Part shown: piece by piece, positions 25,295-33,621 of the stretch
Layout of the letters: every line of letters starts with the position of its first letter
Position numbering within the stretch: the first letter of the stretch is position 1
From: Mycobacterium intermedium
GTDB taxonomy: Bacteria; Actinomycetota; Actinomycetes; Mycobacteriales; Mycobacteriaceae
Length of the DNA: 45,566 nt
Assembly: GCF_002086275.1 (NCBI RefSeq)
Contig: NZ_MVHT01000051.1
Coordinates: 1-45,566 of the forward strand
Direction: 5' to 3'
Notes under the pieces: model-generated
Databases searched by the model: none
What the model was told of the DNA's origin: nothing
Seen by the model: the letters and a program-made list of their open reading frames with translations, nothing else
Program-made: the position numbers and the translations under genes

Positions 25295-25582
25295 GCATTT
25301 TCGCCTCGCCGCGGCGGCGCTACCACCGCCGCTGCGGCTACCACTTATCGAGTGCGTTTCTTGTTGCGCCGACTGCGGTTCGATCGCCGTACCAGAATGC
25401 CCGGAGGTGACACCGACGCCCGCAGCCGATTTGACTTGCGTTGAATAACGTTGTGCCGCCATGGGTTTCATCCGCGCGCGCTCGACCAGCGCCGATATTG
25501 CTGCTCGATGGCGCCCGTCGTCGGCCCCGGAAGAAAGTTCGGGTAAAAAACGCATTTGCCCTGAGCGCTTAAACGACATGAG

Positions 25583-25588
25583 TAGTAT
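25583..25588 (+). promoter_or_regulatory. -10 element for leaderless TetR gene
   Basis: TAGTAT fits TANNNT and ends eight bases before ATG 25597, which has no ribosome-binding site. Confidence 0.45.
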
Positions 25589-25596
25589 CTCTGCTT

Positions 25597-26274
25597 ATGG
25601 CGACAGCCAGAAGGCGGTTATCCCCGGAGGATCGACGCGCCGAACTGCTCGCCCTGGGGGCGGAAGTTTTCGGGAAGCGACCTTACGACGAGGTTCGGAT
25701 CGACGAGATTGCCGAACGCGCCGGGGTGTCGCGCGCGCTGATGTACCACTATTTCCCCGACAAGCGGTCGTTCTTCGCCGCCGTCGTGAAGGACGAGGCC
25801 GATCGGCTGTACGCAGCCACGAATACCGAGCCCGCACCCGGCATGACGATGTTCGAAGAGATCCGCACCGGCGTGCTGGCCTACATGGCCTACCACCAGC
25901 AGAACCCCGAGGCGGCCTGGGCCGCCTACGTGGGCCTGGGTCGGTCGGACCCGGTTCTGCTTGGCATCGACGACGAGGCCAAGGACCGCCAGATGGAACA
26001 CATCATGACCCGCATTGGCGAGGTCGTGAGTGGAATGCCGGACACGAGCGCGCTGGACGCCGAAATCGAGCGCGACCTGAGGGTGATCATCTACGGCTGG
26101 ATTTCGTTCACGTTCGAAATCTGTCGCCAGCGGATCATGGACCCGACGACCGACGCCGAGATGCTCGCCGACGCTTGCGCCCATATGCTGCTCGACGCCA
26201 TCGCCAGGGTGCCCAACATTCCGGACAAGCTGGCCGAAGCCATGGAAACCGCACGCGACCTGCCACAACGGTAA
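25597..26274 (+). CDS. TetR-family transcriptional regulator (Rv3295 orthologue)
   Basis: The 225-residue protein has an N-terminal TetR DNA-binding domain, with helix-turn-helix I-D-E-I-A-E-R-A-G-V-S-R-A-L-M-Y-H-Y-F-P-D-K at residues 32-53. An all-helical ligand domain of unknown specificity follows. It is probably a repressor of a neighbouring gene or of itself. The divergent small membrane protein and the downstream lhr-nei2 unit are candidates, but I see no strong palindrome to nominate as operator. lhr begins 31 bases after its stop. Confidence 0.93.
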   Translation: MATARRRLSPEDRRAELLALGAEVFGKRPYDEVRIDEIAERAGVSRALMYHYFPDKRSFFAAVVKDEADRLYAATNTEPAPGMTMFEEIRTGVLAYMAYHQQNPEAAWAAYVGLGRSDPVLLGIDDEAKDRQMEHIMTRIGEVVSGMPDTSALDAEIERDLRVIIYGWISFTFEICRQRIMDPTTDAEMLADACAHMLLDAIARVPNIPDKLAEAMETARDLPQR

Positions 26275-26305
26275 TTTGTCGGTACCCGTTGGCACGATGG
26301 GTTAG

Positions 26306-29300
26306 GTGAGCTCCGCGCACGGCGAACCTGCCCCCTCTTCGGCGGCCCAGTCTTTGCAAGCACTGGACCGCTTCAGTGCGCTCACCCGCGACTGGTTCGC
26401 CAGCACGTTCGCCGCGCCTACCACCGCGCAGGCCAGCGCCTGGGACGCGATCGCCGACGGCGACGACACCCTGGTCATCGCGCCGACCGGTTCCGGCAAG
26501 ACGCTCGCCGCCTTCCTGTGGGCTTTGGACAACCTGGCCGCCCAGGCCGGCACGGCGGCTGACCAGCCGGCCGGCACCCGCGTCCTTTACGTTTCCCCGC
26601 TCAAGGCGCTCGCCGTCGACGTGGAACGCAACCTGCGTACCCCGTTGGCCGGGCTGACCCGGCTGGCCGAACGCCGGGGACTGCCCGTCCCGAACATCAG
26701 CGTCGGGGTCCGGTCCGGCGACACTCCCCCGACGCTGCGCCGTCAGCTCATCGCTCGCCCACCCGACGTGCTGATCACCACGCCGGAATCGCTGTTTCTG
26801 ATGCTGACGTCGGCCGCCCGCGAAACCCTGGCCAACGTGCAGACGGTCATCGTCGACGAGATCCACGCCGTCGCCGCCACCAAGCGCGGCGCGCATCTGG
26901 CGCTGTCGCTGGAACGCCTCGACGAACTCTGCGGCGCGGCCCGCCCACAGCGCATCGGGCTGTCGGCGACCGTGCGGCCGCCCGAGGAACTCGCCCGGTT
27001 CCTGTCCGGCGTAAACCCCGCAGCCCGGACCACCGTGGTCGCTCCGCCGTCGAGCAAGACCGTCGAACTGTCCGTGCAGGTCCCCGTGCCCGATATGGCC
27101 AACTTGGAGAACAACACCATCTGGCCCGATGTCGAGGCGCGACTGGTCGACCTGATCGAAGCGCACAATTCCACCATCGTGTTCGCCAACTCACGCCGAC
27201 TCGCGGAGCGACTTACCGCGCGCCTCAACGAGATTCACGCTGAGCGGTCGGGAATGGAACTGCCTTCCGCCGGCAACCCGCAGGTCGCGGGGGGCGCGCC
27301 GGCCTATGTGATGGCGAGCGGCCAGACGTTCGGCGCTCCGCCTCTGCTCGCCCGCGCACACCACGGATCGGTCAGCAAGGAGCAGCGGGCCATCGTCGAA
27401 GAAGACCTCAAACGCGGTCAGCTCAAGGCGGTGGTGGCCACGTCAAGCCTGGAGCTCGGCATCGACATGGGCGCGGTCGACCTGGTGATCCAGGTGGAGG
27501 CGCCTCCGTCGGTGGCCAGTGGTTTGCAGCGCATCGGGCGGGCCGGTCACCAGGTCGGCGAAATATCGCGCGGAGTGCTGTTTCCCAAGCACCGCACCGA
27601 CCTGATCGGCTGCGCGGTGAGCGTGCAGCGCATGCTCGGCGGCCAGATCGAGACCATGCGGGTGCCCAGCAACCCGCTCGACATCCTGGCGCAGCACACG
27701 GTGGCCGCGGCCGCGCTGGAGCCGCTGAACGCGGACGCGTGGTTCGACACTGTACGGCGCAGCGCCCCCTTCGCGACGCTGCCGCGCAGCGTGTTCGAAG
27801 CCACCCTGGACCTACTGTCCGGCAAGTACCCGTCCACGGAGTTCGCCGAATTGCGGCCACGCTTGGTGTACGACCGCGACACCGGCACGTTGACCGCGCG
27901 GCCCGGCGCGCAACGACTGGCCGTCACCTCTGGCGGCGCCATTCCCGACCGCGGGTTGTTCACCGTCTATCTCGCTTCTGATTCTGAAAAGCCTTCGCGG
28001 GTAGGCGAACTCGACGAAGAGATGGTGTACGAATCCCGTCCTGGAGATGTCATTTCGCTGGGCGCCACCAGTTGGCGGATCGTCGAGATCACCCACGATC
28101 GGGTGCTGGTCGTGCCCGCCCCGGGACAGCCGGCCCGGTTGCCGTTCTGGCGCGGCGACGATGTCGGCCGTCCCGCCGAGCTCGGCGCCGCCCTCGGCGC
28201 GCTGACCGGCGAGCTGGCCGGCTTGGACCGCGAGTCCTTCGGCAGGCGCTGCGCCGAACTCGGATTCGACACCTACGCGATCGACAACCTCTGGGTGTTG
28301 CTGGACGACCAGCGCACCGCCACCGGCGTGCTGCCCACCGACACCACCCTGCTGGTCGAGCGGTTCCGCGACGAGCTCGGCGACTGGCGGGTGGTGCTGC
28401 ATTCGCCCTACGGCCTGCGGGTGCACGGGCCGCTCGCGCTTGCTGTGGGACGGCGGCTGCGCGAACGTTACGACCTCGACGAGAAGCCGACCGCCTCCGA
28501 TGACGGCATCGTGGTGCGGTTGCCGGACACCGGAGACGACGCGCCCCCCGGTGCCGAGCTGTTCGTCTTCGACGCCGACGAGATCGACCCGATCGTCACC
28601 GCCGAAGTGGGCGCCTCGGCACTGTTCGCCTCCCGATTCCGGGAATCAGCCGCCCGCGCCCTGCTGCTGCCACGCCGACACCCGGGTCGACGCTCACCCC
28701 TGTGGCACCAACGGCAGCGCGCCGCTCAACTGCTCGAGGTGGCCCGCAAATATCCCGATTTCCCGATCGTGCTCGAAACCATCCGCGAGTGCCTGCAAGA
28801 CGTCTACGACGTCCCGACACTGACCGGGCTGATGACAGCGATCGCCCAGCGCCGGATACGGGTGATCGAAACCGAGACCGCCAAGCCCTCCCCCTTCGCC
28901 GCGTCGCTGATGTTCGGCTATGTCGGCGCGTTCATGTACGAGGGCGACATCCCACTGGCCGAACGACGCGCCGCGGCGCTCTCGCTGGACAGCACGCTGC
29001 TGGCCGAACTGCTCGGCCGCGTCGAATTGCGCGAGCTGCTGGATCCCGACGTCATTGCCGCGACCGGGCGCCAGCTACAGCATCTCTCCGACGACCGGCG
29101 CGCCCGGGATGCCGAGGGGGTCGCCGATCTGCTTCGGTTGCTGGGTCCGCTGACCGAAGACGAGGTCGCCGAGCGGTCGAGCGTGTCTTCGCTCAACGCT
29201 GATGTCGGCGGCTGGCTCGAAGGTCTGCGCGCCGCCCGACGTGCGCTGACGGTGTCGTTCGCCGGGCGCACCTGGTGGGTGGCCGTCGAGGACATCGGCC

Positions 29301-30925
29301 GGCTGCGCGACGGCGTCGGCGCCGCCGTTCCGGTGGGTCTACCGGCCAGCTTCACCGAGGCGGTGGCCGATCCCCTGGGCGAGCTCGTCGGTCGTTACGC
29401 CCGCACGCACACCCCGTTCACCACCGCCGAGGCCGCCGCCCGGTTCGGCCTGGGGTTGCGGGTCACCGCCGATGTACTGGGCCGGCTGGCCAGTGACGGC
29501 CGGTTGGTGCGGGGCGACTTTGTCGTAGCCGAATCCGTTGGCGGCGCGGGGTCCGAACAATGGTGTGACGCCGACGTCTTGCGCATCCTGCGCCGCCGCT
29601 CGCTGGCGGCGTTGCGAGCTCAGGTCGAGCCCGTCAGCACCGCGGCCTACGGGCGGTTCTTGCCCGCCTGGCACGAAGTGGGCACCTCCGGCGCATCCGG
29701 CTCATCGGGCGTCGACCGGTTGTTGTCGGTGGTCGACCAGCTCGCCGGCGTGCGGATACCCGCCTCGGCGCTGGAACCGCTGGTGCTGGCCCCACGCATC
29801 CCCGGCTACGCGCCGGCGATGCTCGACGAACTGCTGGCCACCGGCGAGGTCACCTGGGCGGGTGCCGGGTCGATCTCGGGCAGCGACGGCTGGATCACGC
29901 TGCACCCGGCCGAGGTGGCGCCCTTCACGCTGGCCCCACCCGCCGAGATCGACCTCACCGACGCCCACCGCGCAATCCTGGACAGCCTGGCCGGCGGTGG
30001 CGGGTACTTCTTCCGGCAACTCATGGCAACCGGGTTGCCCGAAGCGGAGCTGAAAGCCGCACTGTGGGAACTGATCTGGGCGGGCTGGGTCACCGGCGAC
30101 ACCTTCGCGCCGGTACGCGCGGTGCTCGGCGGCGGGCAGGGCGCCCGGAAGCGGTCGGCACCCGCGCACCGGGCACACCGCCCCCCGCGGTTGAGCCGGT
30201 ACAGCATCGCGCACGCGGCCACCCGCGCCGCCGACCCGACCCTGGCGGGACGATGGTCGGCGCTGCCGTCCCCCGAACCCGATTCCACGCTGCGCGCGCA
30301 CCACCAGGCCGAGGTGCTGCTGAACCGACACGGCGTACTGACCAAAGGCGCGGTCGCCGCCGAGGGCATTCCCGGCGGATTCGGCACGGTTTACAAGGTT
30401 CTGAGCGGATTCGAGGAAGCCGGCAAGTGCCAGCGGGGGTACTTCGTCGAGTCGCTGGGCGGCGCACAGTTCGCCGTCGCCTCGACGGTCGACCGGCTGC
30501 GCAGCTACCTCGACAGTGTCGACCCCGAACGGCCCGAATACCGCGCGGTGGTGCTGGCCGCCGCCGACCCGGCCAACCCCTACGGAGCCGCCCTGCCCTG
30601 GCCCACCATCGACGACCACGCCGGCGCCCGGCCGGGCCGCAAGGCGGGAGCGCTGGTGGTGCTGGTGGACGGCGAGCTCGCCTGGTTCCTCGAACGGGGC
30701 GGACGATCGATGCTCACCTTCACCGAGGATCCCGCGGCCAACGGCGCGGCCGCTCTGGGGCTCGCCGAATTGGTCACCGCCCGGCGGGTCGCGTCGATCC
30801 TGGTCGAACGCGTGAATGGGGTGCCGGTGCTGAACCCCGACGCGCCGGACCGCGTGACGGCCGCGGTGACCGGCCTGCTGGACGCCGGCTTCTCACGCAC
30901 GCCACGCGGCCTGCGGCTACGGTAG
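26306..30925 (+). CDS. lhr: Large helicase-related protein Lhr (ATP-dependent helicase)
   Basis: The 1,539-residue protein is a superfamily 2 helicase. Walker A is A-P-T-G-S-G-K-T; the DEAH-type box is V-D-E-I-H-A-V; motif VI is Q-R-I-G-R-A-G-H. These precede winged-helix and Lhr-specific domains, together about 860 residues. The long C-terminal region is typical of mycobacterial and E. coli full-length Lhr. M. smegmatis Lhr is a 3'-to-5' ssDNA translocase that unwinds RNA:DNA duplexes; an E. coli Lhr C-terminal domain has uracil-DNA glycosylase activity. GTG 26306 is used; no good ribosome site is seen. nei2 follows after three bases, so the helicase and glycosylase are probably made together for DNA repair. 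Confidence 0.97.
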   Translation: MSSAHGEPAPSSAAQSLQALDRFSALTRDWFASTFAAPTTAQASAWDAIADGDDTLVIAPTGSGKTLAAFLWALDNLAAQAGTAADQPAGTRVLYVSPLKALAVDVERNLRTPLAGLTRLAERRGLPVPNISVGVRSGDTPPTLRRQLIARPPDVLITTPESLFLMLTSAARETLANVQTVIVDEIHAVAATKRGAHLALSLERLDELCGAARPQRIGLSATVRPPEELARFLSGVNPAARTTVVAPPSSKTVELSVQVPVPDMANLENNTIWPDVEARLVDLIEAHNSTIVFANSRRLAERLTARLNEIHAERSGMELPSAGNPQVAGGAPAYVMASGQTFGAPPLLARAHHGSVSKEQRAIVEEDLKRGQLKAVVATSSLELGIDMGAVDLVIQVEAPPSVASGLQRIGRAGHQVGEISRGVLFPKHRTDLIGCAVSVQRMLGGQIETMRVPSNPLDILAQHTVAAAALEPLNADAWFDTVRRSAPFATLPRSVFEATLDLLSGKYPSTEFAELRPRLVYDRDTGTLTARPGAQRLAVTSGGAIPDRGLFTVYLASDSEKPSRVGELDEEMVYESRPGDVISLGATSWRIVEITHDRVLVVPAPGQPARLPFWRGDDVGRPAELGAALGALTGELAGLDRESFGRRCAELGFDTYAIDNLWVLLDDQRTATGVLPTDTTLLVERFRDELGDWRVVLHSPYGLRVHGPLALAVGRRLRERYDLDEKPTASDDGIVVRLPDTGDDAPPGAELFVFDADEIDPIVTAEVGASALFASRFRESAARALLLPRRHPGRRSPLWHQRQRAAQLLEVARKYPDFPIVLETIRECLQDVYDVPTLTGLMTAIAQRRIRVIETETAKPSPFAASLMFGYVGAFMYEGDIPLAERRAAALSLDSTLLAELLGRVELRELLDPDVIAATGRQLQHLSDDRRARDAEGVADLLRLLGPLTEDEVAERSSVSSLNADVGGWLEGLRAARRALTVSFAGRTWWVAVEDIGRLRDGVGAAVPVGLPASFTEAVADPLGELVGRYARTHTPFTTAEAAARFGLGLRVTADVLGRLASDGRLVRGDFVVAESVGGAGSEQWCDADVLRILRRRSLAALRAQVEPVSTAAYGRFLPAWHEVGTSGASGSSGVDRLLSVVDQLAGVRIPASALEPLVLAPRIPGYAPAMLDELLATGEVTWAGAGSISGSDGWITLHPAEVAPFTLAPPAEIDLTDAHRAILDSLAGGGGYFFRQLMATGLPEAELKAALWELIWAGWVTGDTFAPVRAVLGGGQGARKRSAPAHRAHRPPRLSRYSIAHAATRAADPTLAGRWSALPSPEPDSTLRAHHQAEVLLNRHGVLTKGAVAAEGIPGGFGTVYKVLSGFEEAGKCQRGYFVESLGGAQFAVASTVDRLRSYLDSVDPERPEYRAVVLAAADPANPYGAALPWPTIDDHAGARPGRKAGALVVLVDGELAWFLERGGRSMLTFTEDPAANGAAALGLAELVTARRVASILVERVNGVPVLNPDAPDRVTAAVTGLLDAGFSRTPRGLRLR

Positions 30926-30928
30926 GCC

Positions 30929-31690
30929 ATGCCCGAGGGCGACACCGTGTGGCACACCGCCGCCACTTTGCGTGAGCACCTGGTCGGCCGCACGTTGACC
31001 CGCTGCGATGTGCGGGTGCCGCGCTTTGCCACCGTCGACCTCACCGGCGCGGTGGTGGACGAGGTGATCAGCCGGGGCAAGCATCTGTTCATCCGGGTCG
31101 GGCCGGCCAGCATCCACTCGCACCTGAAGATGGACGGTAGTTGGCGGGTCGGCAACCGACCCGTGAAAGTGGATTACCGCGCCCGGATCGTGTTGGAGGC
31201 CGGCGATGTCCGGGCGGTGGGGGTCGACCTGGGAGTTCTGGAGATTCTGGATCGGGACCATGACGTCGACGCTGTCCATCTCGGTCCCGATCTTCTGGGC
31301 GAGGACTGGGATGCCCAAGCCGCGGCGGCCAACCTGGTTGCCGATCCCGACCGGCCGCTGGCCGAAGCGCTGCTCGACCAGCGGGTGATGGCCGGTGTCG
31401 GCAACGTCTACAGCAACGAGCTGTGCTTCATCTTCGGGCATCTTCCGACCGCGCCCGTCAGCGCCGTCGGCAATCCGTTGCGCCTGGTCGCCCGGGCCCG
31501 AGAGATGTTGTGGGCCAATCGTTTCCGCTGGAACCGCTGCACCACTGGCGATACCCGGCCCGGCAGGCAATTGTGGGTGTACGGCCGGTCCGGCCAGCCC
31601 TGCCGACGTTGTGGGACCCGCATCAACTACCGCACCGCCGAGGGTGGCGACGAGCGGGTGACGTACTGGTGCCCGAAATGTCAGCGCTGA
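30929..31690 (+). CDS. nei2: Formamidopyrimidine/endonuclease VIII-type DNA glycosylase Nei2
   Basis: The 253-residue Fpg/Nei enzyme starts M-P-E-G-D-T, giving the catalytic Pro2 and Glu3 after Met removal. It has the helix-two-turn-helix segment (G-V-G-N-V-Y-S-N-E) and a C-terminal zinc finger with Cys225, Cys228, Cys248 and Cys251. It excises oxidised pyrimidines and nicks the abasic site. It begins three bases after lhr. Matches Rv3297 in length and context. Confidence 0.95.
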   Translation: MPEGDTVWHTAATLREHLVGRTLTRCDVRVPRFATVDLTGAVVDEVISRGKHLFIRVGPASIHSHLKMDGSWRVGNRPVKVDYRARIVLEAGDVRAVGVDLGVLEILDRDHDVDAVHLGPDLLGEDWDAQAAAANLVADPDRPLAEALLDQRVMAGVGNVYSNELCFIFGHLPTAPVSAVGNPLRLVARAREMLWANRFRWNRCTTGDTRPGRQLWVYGRSGQPCRRCGTRINYRTAEGGDERVTYWCPKCQR

Positions 31691-31712
31691 GGCCGGGAGT
31701 CAGTCGCGGGCC

Positions 31713-32639
31713 CTAGTCGCGCCCGTGCGTCAGAAAGAACTGGGCGATGACCTGCGAGCTGTCGAATGTCCGCGTGGTGAGTCCGATGACCGATTTCGGC
31801 AGATACTGCTTGGCTCCCGGCCAGGTGTGTCCGCCGTCGTCGATCTGATAGAAGACGACCTCGGTCCCATCCTTGCAGCCCGTGGAATCAAAACGGCGAA
31901 CCCGGGTTCCGTCCCTGACGTCGGGCAGGTTCTGCACCGACGGTGCGCCCGTACACCCGTCCACGGCGCGCCACCGCTCGAGGGAACTGGCGACGGAAAT
32001 GGCCTGGCTGATCCCGCCCCGGCCCCGGACCTTCCCGCCGTTGAACGGCACGATCCGATCCGCGGTGCCGTGCGCCGCCAGCACCGACACCGGCCGCGAC
32101 GGGTTGCAGGGCACCCCGACACCCAGCGTTCCCGATATCGGCGCAATCGCGGCGAACAGGTCGGCGCGGTCGCAGGCCAGCCTGTTGGACATGAACCCGC
32201 CGTTGGACATGCCGGTGGCGAAGATGTGTCCGGCCGGAACCTTGAACTCCTTCTGCACCCTTTCCACCAGGGCGACCAGGAATCCGACATCGTTGAGATG
32301 GCGACGGTCGGCCGGTGCCGCCCCCCGGCCGTCGGCCCAACTCTTGTCGTAGCCGTCGGGATAGACCACGACCAGGTTGGCGGCATCGGCGACGGAGTTG
32401 AAACGCGTCAGGTTTTGTTGACCGATTCCGGTGCCGCCACCTCCGTGCAGGTTGAGGACCAGGCCAACTGGCTCCCCTGGCGGCACGTGCACGACGTAGG
32501 TGCGCTTCAACTTGTCATAGTGGAACGACCCGGGCACATCCCGAGCACCAGCGGCCGATACCTTCTGCTCCGCACACCCGGTCGCGCTGGCAGCGCACAC
32601 CAGAAGAACGGCAAGCGACAGCAATCGCGCCCAGAGCAT
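31713..32639 (-). CDS. lpqC: Lipoprotein esterase LpqC (PHB depolymerase / feruloyl esterase-like)
   Basis: The 308-residue protein has a signal peptide with lipobox ending at Cys22 (S-A-T-G-C), so it is a membrane-anchored lipoprotein. The alpha/beta-hydrolase core shows the oxyanion region L-N-L-H-G-G-G, the nucleophile elbow G-M-S-N-G-G-F and a late D-G-G-H-T-W-P-G histidine motif. This is the pattern of the LpqC/esterase PHB-depolymerase family. Its natural substrate is not known. It converges with nei2 (22-base gap). Matches Rv3298c. Confidence 0.93.
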   Translation of the reverse strand: MLWARLLSLAVLLVCAASATGCAEQKVSAAGARDVPGSFHYDKLKRTYVVHVPPGEPVGLVLNLHGGGGTGIGQQNLTRFNSVADAANLVVVYPDGYDKSWADGRGAAPADRRHLNDVGFLVALVERVQKEFKVPAGHIFATGMSNGGFMSNRLACDRADLFAAIAPISGTLGVGVPCNPSRPVSVLAAHGTADRIVPFNGGKVRGRGGISQAISVASSLERWRAVDGCTGAPSVQNLPDVRDGTRVRRFDSTGCKDGTEVVFYQIDDGGHTWPGAKQYLPKSVIGLTTRTFDSSQVIAQFFLTHGRD

Positions 32640-32744
32640 GCAGCCAAATTACCGACCGCACCCGCACATGTGTTGAGCGCCTCCACATGTCGCCGGCTGT
32701 CGGCACGCGGTTCAGGCCGGGTTCACACCGGCTTTACACCACGA

Positions 32745-33569
32745 CTACACCACGACGGAAGCGCCGCGTTCCAACTCGATGATCCGGTCGGCCATGCCCC
32801 GCCGTTCCATTTCCCGGGTGAAGTCGGAAAGCGGTGACGCGAAGACGCCATAGTCATCGAAGTGCACCGGAATCATTTTCGGCAGGTCGAGCAACTCCAC
32901 CAGCCCCGCACCTTGTTTGCCATCCATGGTGACCGTGAGGCCGAAGGGGAGCCGCCTGCCGGCGGGCAGCCGGGTTCCGCCCAGATGCAGCAGACCGACG
33001 TCTATCGAATCGAATTGCACTGGAATCTCTTTGAGTTCATCGACGAGCAGGGTGTCGCCGGATATATAAATCCGCCGTCGCCGGTCGCCGTCGCCACCGT
33101 CGCCGTCGCCAACGGCGACGAAATCCAGCATGGTGCCCATCACCGGCGGCAGCAGTCGGTGCGCCAACGTCGGCGCGTGCCGGCCGGGCAACGACGTCAG
33201 CGTGACGGTGAGAACCCCCTTGGTGATGATGTGGCGCTGCCAGGTGCTCAGGCCAAGCGCGTCGTCGAAGCCGCGACGCTGCAGCCGCTTTGCGGCATGC
33301 GGGGTCGTCACGATGGGCAGTCCGTGATCGAGGCGCTGCTGCGACACCCGATCCCAGTGGTCGCCATGCATGTGCGACAGCACAACCACGTCGATCGGCG
33401 GCAGCTGCTCGATGCTCAGCGCCGGTTCTTTGCGACGCTTCGACACCAGCCCGTAGCCGAGGTATGCGCGCTGCCCGCGGTGCAGGAAATTCGGATCGGT
33501 CAGGATCGTCAGCCCGCCCGCCCGGATCAACGTGGTGGCGTTGCCGATGAAGGTCACCGTGATATCCAT
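32745..33569 (-). CDS. Metallo-beta-lactamase-fold hydrolase (UlaG/RomA-like)
   Basis: The 274-residue protein has the metal motif S-H-M-H-G-D-H (His66, His68, Asp70, His71), a further G-R-H-A-P histidine, the I-S-G-D-T aspartate and a late P-V-H-F-D-D histidine. It is thus a complete MBL-fold site of the UlaG/NAPE-PLD-like class, with an early T-F-I-G-N-A-T-T. The substrate is unknown; relatives hydrolyse lactones, phosphodiesters or N-acyl lipids. An Asp/Gly run (G-D-G-D-G-G-D-G-D) mid-protein comes from a GTCGCC microsatellite. I do not recall this gene between lpqC and atsB in M. tuberculosis. Confidence 0.88.
   Translation of the reverse strand: MDITVTFIGNATTLIRAGGLTILTDPNFLHRGQRAYLGYGLVSKRRKEPALSIEQLPPIDVVVLSHMHGDHWDRVSQQRLDHGLPIVTTPHAAKRLQRRGFDDALGLSTWQRHIITKGVLTVTLTSLPGRHAPTLAHRLLPPVMGTMLDFVAVGDGDGGDGDRRRRIYISGDTLLVDELKEIPVQFDSIDVGLLHLGGTRLPAGRRLPFGLTVTMDGKQGAGLVELLDLPKMIPVHFDDYGVFASPLSDFTREMERRGMADRIIELERGASVVV
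33073..33119. repeat. GTCGCC hexanucleotide tract in the MBL hydrolase gene
   Basis: About seven imperfect tandem copies of a GTCGCC-like unit encode an acidic Gly/Asp loop followed by four arginines. Unit length is a multiple of three, so copy changes would keep the reading frame. Confidence 0.7.
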
Positions 33570-33621
33570 CGCGAATGGCTACCCCTGTGCTCGTGATCCC
33601 AAGCGCCGGCCTAGCGTCGCG

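Larger units (their letters stand above)
25159..25596. other. Divergent intergenic region with a SigF promoter; no gene seen
   Basis: This gap holds a SigF promoter (25268-25294, minus strand) and a TANNNT box for the TetR gene. A 125-codon minus-strand frame (25202-25579) has unlikely composition and contains the promoter. I see no recognisable remnant of lat, lrpA or pcd, which occupy this place in M. tuberculosis. Confidence 0.6.

Noticed and set aside
25202..25579. 125-codon minus-strand frame between the small membrane protein and TetR genes
   Set aside because: No ribosome site, unlikely composition, and it contains a consensus SigF promoter.
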